From Marinitoga litoralis (lineage in GTDB: Bacteria > Thermotogota > Thermotogae > Petrotogales > Petrotogaceae), in the NCBI RefSeq assembly GCF_016908145.1, contig NZ_JAFBDI010000009.1:1-64000 (forward strand): a stretch of 64,000 bases of DNA, written 5' to 3'. Below, piece after piece: positions 1-8,803 of the stretch (the first letter of the stretch is position 1; every line of letters begins with the position of its first letter). The notes beneath the pieces are model-generated. The model ran no database searches, had not been told where the DNA came from, and saw only the letters and a list, made by a program, of their open reading frames with translations. Made by a program: the position numbers and the translations under genes.

Positions 1-94
1 CCCCCATAGCATGCCAAAATTCCACTTTAATTTTTTCACCAAATGAAAAAGCAATAACTAATAATAATAATGAAACTAAAAGTACTTTCTTCAC
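1..94 (-). CDS. ABC transporter solute-binding protein, N-terminal fragment
   Basis: Only the first 31 codons lie in the window; the gene runs off the left edge. The start is a GTG at 94-92, preceded by a strong AGGAGGTG ribosome site (101-108). The translation is a classic signal peptide (KK followed by a leucine/valine-rich core ending near Ala-Phe-Ser), then KVEFWHAMG. This last segment is the typical first beta strand of family 1 extracellular solute-binding proteins of the UgpB/sugar type (VEFWHAMGG). By family it would bind a sugar or glycerol-phosphate outside the inner membrane. The ligand cannot be told from this fragment, and the transporter partners are outside the window. Confidence 0.72.
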   Translation of the reverse strand, partial: MKKVLLVSLLLLVIAFSFGEKIKVEFWHAMG

Positions 95-129
95 CCTTAA
101 CACCTCCTGAAAGATTTGTTTAACATATT

Positions 130-159
130 ATTATACTATGATACATTGTAAAAATGCAA
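130..159 (-). promoter_or_regulatory. Probable sigma-A promoter of the solute-binding protein gene
   Basis: On the minus strand TTGCAT (159-154) and TATAAT (135-130) are separated by 18 bases, about 35 bases upstream of the GTG start. This is inferred from consensus only. Confidence 0.5.
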
Positions 160-160
160 A

Positions 161-724
161 TTAAATATTATTAATTAAATTTACTAAATCATCTTTAATT
201 CTGTCTAAACTCTTATTGTTGTTGATTTTAAAATCATATATGAATTTTAAATCTTTTTGAGAATTAATTATATTTTTTGCTTTTTCATACGATAGTCCTC
301 TATATTCCACAAGACGTTTTAGACGTAAATCTTCAGGAGAATCAATAAGTATAATATAATCACAAATTTCATTTAGTCCTATTTTTTCTATTAACGCTCC
401 ATCAATAAAAATAATTTCTTCATCTAATTTATTTATTTCATTAATTACATAATCTTTTATTCTAGGATGCAATATGGAATTTAATAACTCTAATTTTTCC
501 TTTGAATTAAATACTATTTTTGCTAAAGCATTTCTATCAATTTGATTGTTTTTTAGTATATCTTCACCAAAAGATTTAACTAATTCATTAATTATATTTC
601 TATCTTTTAATAAATGATGTCCAACCTCATCTAAATCTATAACATAATAGCCAAGATTTTTTAAAATCTTGGCTATTGTACTTTTACCACTACCAGTATA
701 ACCTGTTATACCGATAATTTTCAT
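161..724 (-). CDS. coaE: Dephospho-CoA kinase
   Basis: This is a 187-residue protein, close to the usual CoaE length of about 200. It catalyses the last step of coenzyme A synthesis, phosphorylating the ribose 3'-hydroxyl of dephospho-CoA with ATP. The P-loop GYTGSGKS is at residues 8-15, and the adjacent DLDEVGHHLL segment matches the CoaE DAD-x-hydrophobic substrate region. The C-terminal half has the usual LRLKRLVEYRG lid-like helix. The start ATG overlaps the pgi stop codon by 4 bases (ATGA), so the two are probably translationally coupled at the end of an apt-pgi-coaE operon. No good Shine-Dalgarno sequence of its own is seen, which fits coupling. Confidence 0.92.
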   Translation of the reverse strand: MKIIGITGYTGSGKSTIAKILKNLGYYVIDLDEVGHHLLKDRNIINELVKSFGEDILKNNQIDRNALAKIVFNSKEKLELLNSILHPRIKDYVINEINKLDEEIIFIDGALIEKIGLNEICDYIILIDSPEDLRLKRLVEYRGLSYEKAKNIINSQKDLKFIYDFKINNNKSLDRIKDDLVNLINNI

Positions 725-2088
725 ATTATAAATTTTTCCTTTGTTTCGTTTTTGTTTTTTACTTCATTTGCAAATTCTTCATAACCTTCTCTTCCCATTA
801 GAGCATAAGTTACCTTTTTACCTAATTCTACTCCAGGTTGATCATATGCATCTATTTCTAGTAATTTTCCCATAACTGCTGTTTGGAATTCATAGGCAAA
901 AAAGAATTGACCTACATTAAAGGCATTGATTTCTGGAAAAATTACTTTCATATTTGGTTTTCCATGTTCAGTTAAAGCATATTCAGTACCAAATAATTCT
1001 GTGTTTAATAATTCAGATAAGGTTTTACCACCTAAATATGCTAATGCAGAATAATTTTCATGTAATTTAGGTATTTTGATATCTCTTTCAAATTTTTCTA
1101 GTTTTAAAAATGTAACTATTTTATCATCTGGACCTTCGTTATATAATTGAACTTGTGAATGTTGATCAGTAGCTCCTAAAGCTTTAACAGGTGTTTGACC
1201 AACATTTACTTCTTCACCATGTATATTATATTTTTTACCTAAACTTTCAGCCCATAATTGTCTATACCAATCTGCTAATAAGAACAATTTATTAGAATAT
1301 GGCATCATTACAGATATATTATACCCTTTATTATAATATAAAAAATGTAATAATGCGTTTAAAGCAGATGGATTTTCAAATATATTATTATTTGAAACCT
1401 TTTCTAGCATAGCTTTAGCTCCGTTTAATAAGTCAATAATATCTATACCACCTGCTAAAGCAGATAATAATCCCACAGGTGTTAAAACGCTAAACCTTCC
1501 ACCAACTTCTGGTGGAATATCTAAAGTTTCAATTCCTTCGTTTTTAGCTATTTCTCTTAAAATACCTTTTTCAGGATCAGTAGTAAAAATAATATGTTTT
1601 TTAGGGTCTAAACCATAACTATCTACAATACCTCTAGCAATTAAATAATTTGACATTGCTTCGGCTGTAGTTCCTGATTTTGAAATAACATTAAATAATG
1701 TAGTATGAGGATCAATTTGATCTAAAACAGAAGCTACAAAATCAGGGTCAACATTGTCTACTATAAAAATTTTAGGAGTTTTTCTATTATTTGCATAATT
1801 ATAATTTAAAGGATTTAAGGTTGTTTGTAAAGCAATGTTACCTAAAGCTGAACCTCCAATACCTAGTACTACAAAACTATCAAATGATTGTATCCATTCT
1901 TGTAAATCAAGAATTTTATCAATATACTTTGTATCTTCAAGAAGTTTGATAAAACCAGGTTTTTCTTTGAAAATTTCATTTATAATATTAGCAATCTTAT
2001 CTTTGTATTGATTAATTTCATCATATTTTATCCCTTTTTCGATATTAGGGTAGAACATATTTGTAAAATCAAATTTAATACCTTTCAT
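721..2088 (-). CDS. pgi: Glucose-6-phosphate isomerase
   Basis: This 455-residue cytoplasmic enzyme interconverts glucose-6-phosphate and fructose-6-phosphate in glycolysis. Visible SIS-domain signatures are GIGGSALG near residue 77, the phosphate-binding SKSGTTAEA loop near residue 137, GGRFSVLTPVGLL, and the TDQHSQVQLYNEGP region that carries the catalytic His/Glu area in the short bacterial (Bacillus-type) PGI. Length fits that short subfamily. A GGGAGGAG ribosome site precedes the ATG. It sits between apt (27 bases upstream) and coaE (overlapping by 4 bases) on the same strand. Confidence 0.95.
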   Translation of the reverse strand: MKGIKFDFTNMFYPNIEKGIKYDEINQYKDKIANIINEIFKEKPGFIKLLEDTKYIDKILDLQEWIQSFDSFVVLGIGGSALGNIALQTTLNPLNYNYANNRKTPKIFIVDNVDPDFVASVLDQIDPHTTLFNVISKSGTTAEAMSNYLIARGIVDSYGLDPKKHIIFTTDPEKGILREIAKNEGIETLDIPPEVGGRFSVLTPVGLLSALAGGIDIIDLLNGAKAMLEKVSNNNIFENPSALNALLHFLYYNKGYNISVMMPYSNKLFLLADWYRQLWAESLGKKYNIHGEEVNVGQTPVKALGATDQHSQVQLYNEGPDDKIVTFLKLEKFERDIKIPKLHENYSALAYLGGKTLSELLNTELFGTEYALTEHGKPNMKVIFPEINAFNVGQFFFAYEFQTAVMGKLLEIDAYDQPGVELGKKVTYALMGREGYEEFANEVKNKNETKEKFII

Positions 2089-2115
2089 TTTACTCCTCCC
2101 TCTCCAAATTAAAAA

Positions 2116-2628
2116 TTAATATGTTAATATGCTTTCAATTTTAACGTTATCAAAATTATCTCTAGGATTTAAAAAACTTAATTCAATTAAACACAATATT
2201 CCTGAAACTTCTGCATCTAATTTTTTTACCAAAGTTTCAATAGCTTTTATTGTTCCACCAGTTGCTAAAACATCATCTACTATTAAAACTTTTTCACCTT
2301 TATTTAATGCGTCTTTATGCATTTGTATTTTTGCTTCTCCATATTCTAATGAATAAGATACTTCTATTACATCAAAAGGTAATTTACCAGGTTTTCTTAC
2401 AGGAACAAGTTTTTTCCCTAATTTATAAGCTAAAGCAGACCCAAATAAAAATCCTCTTGCTTCAGGTACTAAAATTGCATCAAATTCTATATCTTTTACA
2501 CGTTCTGCCATAGTATCTATTAATTCCCTAAATGCATTAGGATTAGCTAATAAAGGGGTAATATCTTTAAATATAATACCGGGTTTAGGAAAATCAGGTA
2601 TATCTCTAATATAATCTTCAAAATTCAT
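2116..2628 (-). CDS. apt: Adenine phosphoribosyltransferase
   Basis: This 170-residue enzyme salvages adenine with PRPP to make AMP. It has the type I phosphoribosyltransferase PRPP loop VLIVDDVLATGGT near residues 113-125, the APT N-terminal signature IPDFPKPGIIFKDITPLL, and the RGFLFG loop. Length is standard. The ribosome site GGGAGG lies 7 bases before the ATG. It is the first gene of the leftward apt-pgi-coaE group. No consensus promoter is obvious in the short AT-rich gap upstream. Confidence 0.95.
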   Translation of the reverse strand: MNFEDYIRDIPDFPKPGIIFKDITPLLANPNAFRELIDTMAERVKDIEFDAILVPEARGFLFGSALAYKLGKKLVPVRKPGKLPFDVIEVSYSLEYGEAKIQMHKDALNKGEKVLIVDDVLATGGTIKAIETLVKKLDAEVSGILCLIELSFLNPRDNFDNVKIESILTY

Positions 2629-2702
2629 TATAATTCCTCCCTCAAATTTTTTGACAAATGTATTTTACCATATTTTTTTTAAAAAACAACACTAAAAAAA
2701 TT

Positions 2703-2728
2703 AAAAAGTCCCGTTAATGGGACTTTTT
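2703..2728 (-). terminator. Intrinsic terminator overlapping the end of the small ORF
   Basis: A perfect 10-bp stem (AAAAAGTCCC / GGGACTTTTT) with a 6-base loop; A/T tracts on both sides make it potentially bidirectional. The stop codon of the gene at 2714-2917 lies inside the loop, so the last codons and the terminator share sequence. Confidence 0.85.
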
Positions 2729-2917
2729 AATTTTATAGGAATAACTTAAAAACAAATAAATTTTTCTCTCTAATTCGCTAATAGTAACCTTATTACCTTC
2801 TTTAAGTGTTTCAAAAGCAGCTTTTAAAACTAAGAGTCTTGGATATTTATTTAAACTTATTTTAATTGGATCTGAATTGTTAATTTTATTTTCACTTTCT
2901 ACATCTAATGTTTTCAT
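2714..2917 (-). CDS. Small hypothetical protein, possibly a divergent RNA polymerase omega subunit
   Basis: This is a 67-residue, Lys/Leu-rich soluble protein with no signal peptide. The ATG at 2917 is chosen because a GGGAGTG ribosome site (2926-2932) lies just upstream; an earlier in-frame start at 2953 would overlap the tRNA promoter. I do not recognise it with confidence. The stretch KYPRLLVLKAAFETLKEG followed by KVTISELERKI loosely resembles the omega subunit pattern (KY-x-LV-x-xAAKRA ... PVTIALKEL-x-xGKI), and omega is small and often poorly conserved. That assignment is a guess. Its stop codon lies in a terminator loop, so it is the last gene of its transcript. Confidence 0.6.
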   Translation of the reverse strand: MKTLDVESENKINNSDPIKISLNKYPRLLVLKAAFETLKEGNKVTISELERKIYLFLSYSYKIKKSH

Positions 2918-2946
2918 ATTTTTTTCACTCCCTTCAAAAAAAATAC

Positions 2947-2975
2947 TTGACAAAATGAAAAAATGATGTTATAAT
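2947..2975 (+). promoter_or_regulatory. Consensus sigma-A promoter of tRNA-Met
   Basis: TTGACA (2947-2952) and TATAAT (2970-2975) are both perfect and separated by 17 bases, ending 12 bases before the tRNA 5' end. Confidence 0.9.
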
Positions 2976-2987
2976 CTAATCGCTTTA

Positions 2988-3064
2988 GGGCTCGTAGCTC
3001 AGTTGGTGAGAGCTTCCGGCTCATAACCGGGAGGTCGGTGGTTCGAATCCACCCGAGCCCACCA
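2988..3064 (+). tRNA. tRNA-Met (anticodon CAT), elongator type or lysidine tRNA-Ile
   Basis: A complete cloverleaf with encoded CCA: acceptor GGGCTCG/CGAGCCC, D arm GCTC/GAGC, anticodon loop CTCATAA (CAT), T arm GGTGG-TTCGAAT-CCACC, then A-CCA. The first acceptor pair is G-C, not the C-A mismatch of initiator tRNA, and the anticodon stem lacks three consecutive G-C pairs. It is therefore not fMet. A CAT anticodon can also be the precursor of tRNA-Ile2 read after TilS modification; sequence alone does not settle this. Confidence 0.93.
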
Positions 3065-3065
3065 T

Positions 3066-3093
3066 AACGAGGCGATAGCCTCGTTTTTTTTTT
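3066..3093 (+). terminator. Intrinsic terminator of tRNA-Met
   Basis: AACGAGGC / GCCTCGTT stem with a GATA loop, followed by a run of T residues to 3093, directly after the tRNA 3' end. Confidence 0.92.
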
Positions 3094-3108
3094 ACTAACA
3101 CTATTTAA

Positions 3109-3137
3109 ATTGTAATATATTTCGTCTTTTTTGTCAA
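3109..3137 (-). promoter_or_regulatory. Candidate leftward promoter facing the tRNA-Met gene
   Basis: On the minus strand TTGACA (3137-3132) and TACAAT (3114-3109) are separated by exactly 17 bases. A transcript from it would be antisense to tRNA-Met and would then reach the small gene at 2917. The tRNA terminator has no T run in this direction. This is inferred from consensus only. Confidence 0.5.
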
Positions 3138-3321
3138 GTTTTTTTGTTTAAAATGTTAATTTTTTAATTCTTGGAATGCTCGATAATATTGAATTTTGTA
3201 ACGTAACAAAAAAATAACCAATTTAAAATCTAAATTTAACCTTTTTTATTTCATTTTGATGAATATAAAATATAATATAATTAATTAAACGTTTGATATA
3301 TTAATAAAAGAGGTGTTTTAT

Positions 3322-5133
3322 ATGAATAAAATGTTAATTTTGTTATTTGCTTTTATTTTTTCAATTTCAACATTTAGTGTAAAAATAGTTAACATTAATA
3401 ATGAAATTATTGATTGTGAATTTATTTCTATGTCGCGTACCCAAAATGAAGTTCAGATTTTTTATAAAATTAATAATAAAGTATCAAGAATTTCTATTAA
3501 TGATATTAAATTAATTGAATTTTCGCCAGAAGAAAAAGATAATATGTATTTTTCTTTGAAAAATGGTTATTCATTTAAAGCAGAATTTGAAAGGATTGAT
3601 GGAGATTATATTATTTTAAAAAATAAAGAAACATTATTTAGGATTAATAAAAATGATTTAAATATAATTACGTTAAAGAACAGAGTAATATCTGAAGTTA
3701 TCAATACTGAATTTGGCAAATTTCATATAAATCCGCTTGAAATTGTATCAGATATTTATTGGAAAGTAAAAACAAAATATGGAATTTTATTAATTTCTTC
3801 TCAAAAAATATTATCAAGTTTTATGCCAGATATAACAAGTGAAAATAAAAATTTAGTATATTTAAATAATGGAGATTATTTCTTTTATAATAGTGTATTA
3901 ATAGAAGATTCAAAATTTAAATTTGAAGTTTTAAATTATATTATAGAAACAGGAAAAGAAGATATATTATTTTTAAAGGATAAAAGTTATTTACCGAATA
4001 AAAATAGATTTACAAAAAAATTCAAATTAAACATAAATAATAATGAATATTTTGTAGATGATTTTGAAATTTACGGTAATAAAATAATATTTGATGATGT
4101 TGAAATCACTAATCCAGATATAAATTTTATATCAAAATCTATTGTTAATATTTATATATTAAATGATATTTTTTTCGGTGGAGTTACATCAAAAGACAAT
4201 AATTTATATGTATCTGGTTATTCAAAAAAACTATATAGTATAGATATGACAAGAGGTATAAATAAAGTATATAATATAAGCTCATATTCTCATGATTTTC
4301 CAGTGTTATATGATAATAAAATATTTTTGTCTGGATATAGGAAAAGTTTAATTGAAGTAAATTTAACAAATGATAAAATTTATGAAAAAGAAATGAAAGA
4401 CACTTTTTCAAGTATTTCTATTATAAATGAAAATTATAAGGTTATTCATTTATATTCAAAATATTTACACTTTTTAGATAAAAATAATAATATAGTAAAA
4501 TCTTTTGAAATTAAAACATCTAAGGTTAGTCCATTAATTGATTACGATGGGAATATAATAACTTTAGATATATCAGGTAATTTATATAAATTTGATAATA
4601 ACTTAAATTTATTATTTAAACTTAGCTTAAATGATAAAACAGAAAGTTTTTCAATTGATAAAAATAATAATATATATATTTCAGGACCAGATAAAAAATT
4701 CACTGTTTTAAATAAGAACGGAGATATTTTATATCAATATGAATTACCTGATATTCCATATTCCTACCCTTTAATTGATGAAAAAAATAATGAAGTATAT
4801 ATTTCTTTGTTTGATGGTTATTTATATAGTTTGAAAAATGGTGAAATTAATAAATTATTAAAAGTTGGATTAGTTCCTGGAGCTGGAGTTTTGACAGAAA
4901 ATTATATTATATTAAATAATTTAAAATATGAAATTATTCTAATTGATAAGAAATCTAAAAATATAGTTGAAAAGTGTCATCTTGGTTATTCAAATAAATT
5001 ATCAATTGAAAATGGTTTTTTATATGCAGCATCATCAAAAGGAGTTATTTCAATAATTGATATTAATGACAAAGAAACTTATCAATATAAATTTAATTCT
5101 CAACATACTGGAAATCCTAATATAGAAAAATAA
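3322..5133 (+). CDS. Secreted beta-propeller (PQQ/WD-like repeat) protein of unknown function
   Basis: This is a 603-residue protein. The ATG at 3322 is used because the AGAGGTG ribosome site lies 8 bases before it; the upstream in-frame GTG is part of that site. Residues 1-20 form a signal peptide (MNKMLILLFAFIF...). The first half has repeated small beta motifs (FKAEFERIDGDYIILKNKE; FKFEVLNYII). The second half, from about residue 275, shows repeats of the form NNLYVSG...KLYSID, GNLYKFDNNLNL, NNEVYISLFDGYLYSLKNG and GFLYAASSKGVISIID, typical of a beta-propeller of the PQQ-like or quinoprotein-ADH-like group. No cofactor or catalytic residue can be assigned. It stands alone between a tRNA and a convergent ABC operon. 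Confidence 0.8.
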   Translation: MNKMLILLFAFIFSISTFSVKIVNINNEIIDCEFISMSRTQNEVQIFYKINNKVSRISINDIKLIEFSPEEKDNMYFSLKNGYSFKAEFERIDGDYIILKNKETLFRINKNDLNIITLKNRVISEVINTEFGKFHINPLEIVSDIYWKVKTKYGILLISSQKILSSFMPDITSENKNLVYLNNGDYFFYNSVLIEDSKFKFEVLNYIIETGKEDILFLKDKSYLPNKNRFTKKFKLNINNNEYFVDDFEIYGNKIIFDDVEITNPDINFISKSIVNIYILNDIFFGGVTSKDNNLYVSGYSKKLYSIDMTRGINKVYNISSYSHDFPVLYDNKIFLSGYRKSLIEVNLTNDKIYEKEMKDTFSSISIINENYKVIHLYSKYLHFLDKNNNIVKSFEIKTSKVSPLIDYDGNIITLDISGNLYKFDNNLNLLFKLSLNDKTESFSIDKNNNIYISGPDKKFTVLNKNGDILYQYELPDIPYSYPLIDEKNNEVYISLFDGYLYSLKNGEINKLLKVGLVPGAGVLTENYIILNNLKYEIILIDKKSKNIVEKCHLGYSNKLSIENGFLYAASSKGVISIIDINDKETYQYKFNSQHTGNPNIEK

Positions 5134-5160
5134 TTAAAGCCCGTTTGGGCTTTAATTATT
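5129..5160. terminator. Bidirectional terminator between convergent genes
   Basis: AATAATTAAAGCCC and its complement surround a GTTT loop (14-bp stem), with A/T-rich arms on both sides. It can stop the propeller gene from the left and the ABC exporter operon from the right. Confidence 0.85.
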
Positions 5161-7074
5161 TTCATATTGTAATTTATATAAATCATAATAAATGCCTCTT
5201 TTTTGCATCAAATCATTATGAGTCCCTTCCTCAACAACTCTTCCTTTGTGAACAACTAAAATCCTATTTGCTTTTTTTATAGTAGACAATCTATGTGCAA
5301 TAGAAATGATAGTAACTTTACCAATTAAATTTTCCATAGCTTTTTGTATTAAATATTCAGTTTCGACATCAATATTTGCCGTCGCTTCATCTAAGATAAT
5401 GATTTTGGATTTAAATATTACAGCTCTCGCTAAAGCTATTAATTGTCTTTCTCCTGCTGATAAAGTACTACCCCTTTCTAATATCTTTGTGTTATATTTA
5501 TCTGGGAATTTTTCAATCATTTCATGAGCATGTACTTGTTTAGCAGCCTTTATAACTTCTTCCTCTGATATAGATTGATCAAATATTCTAATGTTATCTA
5601 AAATAGTGCCTGTAAATAAAAATACATCTTGAGGGACAACTGCAATTTGCCGTCTTAACAAATGCAAATCATATTCATATATATTTTTATTATCTATTAA
5701 TATTTCACCTTGATTAATCCTATACAATCCATTAATTAATTTTATAATTGTAGTTTTTCCTGATCCAGTTTCACCAACTATCGCAATATTATCTTTTCCT
5801 TTTATTTTAAAAGATACGTTTTTTAATATATTATTACCTTCTTCGTATGCAAATGAAACATTTTTAAATTCTATGCTTCCATCTTTTATTTCATGATGAA
5901 TACCTTTTCCAAAATCTTCTTTTTCTAATTTTTTTAATCTAAATATTTTTTCAGCAGAAGCAAATGCATTTTGTAAAATATCATATTTTTCTGCAATATC
6001 AAACAAAGGTCTAAAGAACATATCAATATATGATGTAAAAGCTATTAATATACCAAATGAAACAATATTTTGATTAAAAAGTTTAGCTCCAAACCAAAAT
6101 AGTATAGATAATGTTATATAATATAATACATTCATAAAAGGTCTAAATAAACCATTTAATATAATTTGTTGCATTCTAGATTTGTATAGTTTATGACTTA
6201 GATCGTAAAATTCTTTCCTTTTTCTATCTTCCTGGTTAAATGCTTTGGTTACATTTGCTCCAGCAATATTTTCAGCTAAAAATGAATTAGTTGCAGAAAT
6301 TCTTGTTCTTGTTTTTGAATATATCTTTTTGTCGATTTTTCCAAAAATCCAAGAAGATAAAATAATTATTGGAAACATCGATACAACATAGTATGATAAT
6401 TGAACATTAATTTTAAACATAACAAAAATAACACCTATTATTATAGCAATGTCTTTGGTTAAACTTGTTAAAACATCAGTAAAAAATTGAGATAAATTTT
6501 GTGTATCATTAACAGTTCTAGTTGTTATTTTTCCTGTTGGATTTTTTGTAAAAAAGTCCAAAGGTATTTCTAATATATGAGAATATAATTCATCTCTTAT
6601 ATCATATATTACTTTTTGTCCTAATAAATTAGAAAAAATTACTTGTCCATAATTAAATAAAAATTGCATTAAAAATAATGAAATAATTATTATAGAATAT
6701 TTTGAGATATCATTTAAAGCATTATTTTTTATATTATTTACAAAATCATTTGTAACGGGTACTTTTTCATTATTTTTGATCATATAATATATTCCATCAA
6801 TATTTTTTAATGTATATTCACCATTAGGAGAAGATATAAATTCATTATTTGTATAATTGAATTTATATGCAGAATTTATAACATTATCAATTGCATACCT
6901 CATAACAGAAGGAATTGCTAAATCTACAACTGTTGATGAAAACAGAAAAATAAATGAAAGAATTAATATAATATAATATTTCTTAATATACTTCCATAAA
7001 ATAGAAAATATAATAAAATTAGAAATACTTCTTTGATTTTCTTCTTTTAATATGTCGGTATGTGCAGTTCTCAT
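5152..7074 (-). CDS. Heterodimeric ABC exporter, consensus-site subunit (TM288-like)
   Basis: This is a 640-residue half-transporter: six membrane helices in about residues 20-370, then the ATPase domain. Visible motifs are Walker A GETGSGKTT, signature LSAGERQ (about 538, deviating from LSGGQ), Walker B ILDEAT with the catalytic Glu (about 563), and the His switch in IAHRL (about 594). It has an intact Walker B but a deviant signature. With the partner gene's canonical signature and Asp-substituted Walker B, this gives one active and one degenerate ATP site, as known for TM287/288. Compared with TM288 it has about 40 extra residues in the first extracytoplasmic loop (roughly residues 65-125). 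It starts one base after the partner's stop. The substrate is unknown; drugs, lipids or peptides are possible for the family. Confidence 0.9.
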   Translation of the reverse strand: MRTAHTDILKEENQRSISNFIIFSILWKYIKKYYIILILSFIFLFSSTVVDLAIPSVMRYAIDNVINSAYKFNYTNNEFISSPNGEYTLKNIDGIYYMIKNNEKVPVTNDFVNNIKNNALNDISKYSIIIISLFLMQFLFNYGQVIFSNLLGQKVIYDIRDELYSHILEIPLDFFTKNPTGKITTRTVNDTQNLSQFFTDVLTSLTKDIAIIIGVIFVMFKINVQLSYYVVSMFPIIILSSWIFGKIDKKIYSKTRTRISATNSFLAENIAGANVTKAFNQEDRKRKEFYDLSHKLYKSRMQQIILNGLFRPFMNVLYYITLSILFWFGAKLFNQNIVSFGILIAFTSYIDMFFRPLFDIAEKYDILQNAFASAEKIFRLKKLEKEDFGKGIHHEIKDGSIEFKNVSFAYEEGNNILKNVSFKIKGKDNIAIVGETGSGKTTIIKLINGLYRINQGEILIDNKNIYEYDLHLLRRQIAVVPQDVFLFTGTILDNIRIFDQSISEEEVIKAAKQVHAHEMIEKFPDKYNTKILERGSTLSAGERQLIALARAVIFKSKIIILDEATANIDVETEYLIQKAMENLIGKVTIISIAHRLSTIKKANRILVVHKGRVVEEGTHNDLMQKRGIYYDLYKLQYENN

Positions 7075-7075
7075 A

Positions 7076-8803
7076 TTATTCCTCCTCCAACTTTTCTTCT
7101 ATTAATTGTTTCATATACATGCTATAATAAGCTCCTTCTAATGCAAGTAAATCTTCATGAGAACCGTGTTCAATTATTTCTCCATTGTCAAATACATAAA
7201 TTTTATCAGCATTTCTTACTGCTTTTAATCTATGTGAAATAACAATCATTGTTTTGTTAATTACATTATTTCTTAAGTTGTTAATAATAGCTTCTTCGGT
7301 TTCGGTATCAACTGCAGATAAACAATCATCAAGTATTATAAATGGAGCATTTTTTGCTAGAGCTCTAGCAATAGAAACTCTTTGTTTTTGACCACCAGAG
7401 AGAGTTACTCCTCTTTCACCTACTAAAGTTTTATATTTTTCTGGTAAATCCATAATATCTTCATGTACATTTGCAATTTTTGCATAGAAAGAAGCCTTTT
7501 CAACTTCTTCTGGATGTGCAAAACTAATGTTATCTTCTATAGCCATTGAAAATAAGAATGATTCTTGTGGAACATATGAAATATTATCTCTAATTATTTT
7601 TGAATGAATATCATTTATATCATATCCGTCTATGTATATAGTATCTTTTTCTACGGGATAGAATTTAAGTAATAATTTTGGTAAAGTTGATTTACCAGAC
7701 CCTATTTTTCCAACAAAGGCGATCATCTCACCTGGTTTTATTTCCATATTTATATTTTTTAAAGCATATTTTTCTGTATTTGGATATTTAAAATTTAAAT
7801 TGTTTATTTTGATATTTCCCTTAAACTTAAAATCATTACTTATATTTTCTGGTTCTGGGACATTAGATTTTGAATTTAATATCTCCATTAATCTTCCATA
7901 TGATGCTTTTCCTCTTTGTATAATATTTGTAACCCATCCAACTGCCATCATAGGCCATACTAACATTCCAATGTATGAATAGAACATTACTAGTTGTCCA
8001 AAGGTTATTTCTTCGTTAATAACCATTTTACCCCCAAAATAAATAGCTAAAACACTTGATAATGATGCAAAAAATTGTATTAAAGGAAACATTAATCCCC
8101 AAGTTTTTATTAATTTCATTTGAGCATCATAATACTTTTTAGATCTCTCATTAAATCTTTTTTTCATTGTATTTTCTAAAGAAAAAACCTTTACTACATG
8201 TATTCCTGCATAACTTTCTTCAGTATGATCAGATAAATCAGATATAGTTTTTTGTAAATTTTTAAATAAATTTCTAATTAATCTTCCAAAAAAAAGTGTT
8301 ATTAATCCTATAATTGGTAGTGGAATTAAAGAATATAATGTTAATTTTGGATTTACAAAATTAATCATAGCTATTATAGTAATAGTAGACATAAAAACAG
8401 TATCTACTATCATTACAATAGCTGGTCCAATAGCCATTCTAACAGCATTTAAATCCTCAGTAAATCTAGTCATTAAGTCTCCTGTTCTCCACTTATCAAA
8501 AAAATCATATGATTGATCGAGAATATGAGAGAAAATATTATTAGCAACTTTAAACTCAAATAATCTTGAAGTGCCAAAAATAAAAAAACGCCAAATAAAT
8601 CTACCTATCATAATAGAAAATGCTAAAAATAAAATCGAAAAAATATAAGACTTAATAACATCAAAGTCTTTAAAAACTTTTAAATAGTCTATAATAGAAC
8701 CAATTCTTTTAGGTATAAATATTTGCAAATAGTCAATTATTAAAAGAAATAAAACTCCAATTAAATATCTCCACCAATTTTTTTTAACAAATTCTTTTAT
8801 GAT
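7076..8803 (-). CDS. Heterodimeric ABC exporter, degenerate-site subunit (TM287-like), probable non-ATG start
   Basis: This half-transporter of about 575 residues has six membrane helices, then an ATPase domain with Walker A GKIGSGKSTL, canonical signature LSGGQKQR, Walker B IILDDCLSAVD (Asp where the catalytic Glu should be) and VISHRL. The reading frame is open up to an ATG at 8848, but that ATG has no ribosome site. A strong GGGGGTG (8815-8809) is followed in frame by ATT-ATC-ATA (8806, 8803, 8800). A start there puts the N-terminus about 10 residues before the first helix (KKNWWRYLIG), as in TM287. I chose the ATC at 8803 by spacing (7 bases). It is co-transcribed with, and translationally linked to, the downstream half-transporter. 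Confidence 0.86.
   Translation of the reverse strand: MIKEFVKKNWWRYLIGVLFLLIIDYLQIFIPKRIGSIIDYLKVFKDFDVIKSYIFSILFLAFSIMIGRFIWRFFIFGTSRLFEFKVANNIFSHILDQSYDFFDKWRTGDLMTRFTEDLNAVRMAIGPAIVMIVDTVFMSTITIIAMINFVNPKLTLYSLIPLPIIGLITLFFGRLIRNLFKNLQKTISDLSDHTEESYAGIHVVKVFSLENTMKKRFNERSKKYYDAQMKLIKTWGLMFPLIQFFASLSSVLAIYFGGKMVINEEITFGQLVMFYSYIGMLVWPMMAVGWVTNIIQRGKASYGRLMEILNSKSNVPEPENISNDFKFKGNIKINNLNFKYPNTEKYALKNINMEIKPGEMIAFVGKIGSGKSTLPKLLLKFYPVEKDTIYIDGYDINDIHSKIIRDNISYVPQESFLFSMAIEDNISFAHPEEVEKASFYAKIANVHEDIMDLPEKYKTLVGERGVTLSGGQKQRVSIARALAKNAPFIILDDCLSAVDTETEEAIINNLRNNVINKTMIVISHRLKAVRNADKIYVFDNGEIIEHGSHEDLLALEGAYYSMYMKQLIEEKLEEE

Noticed and set aside
2129-2513. Plus-strand open frames opposite apt
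   Set aside because: They are antisense to a clear apt gene, have no ribosome site and their translations look like reverse-frame composition.
2988-3064. tRNA-Met as the initiator tRNA
   Set aside because: It has a G-C first acceptor pair and no three G-C pairs in the anticodon stem, so it lacks initiator features.
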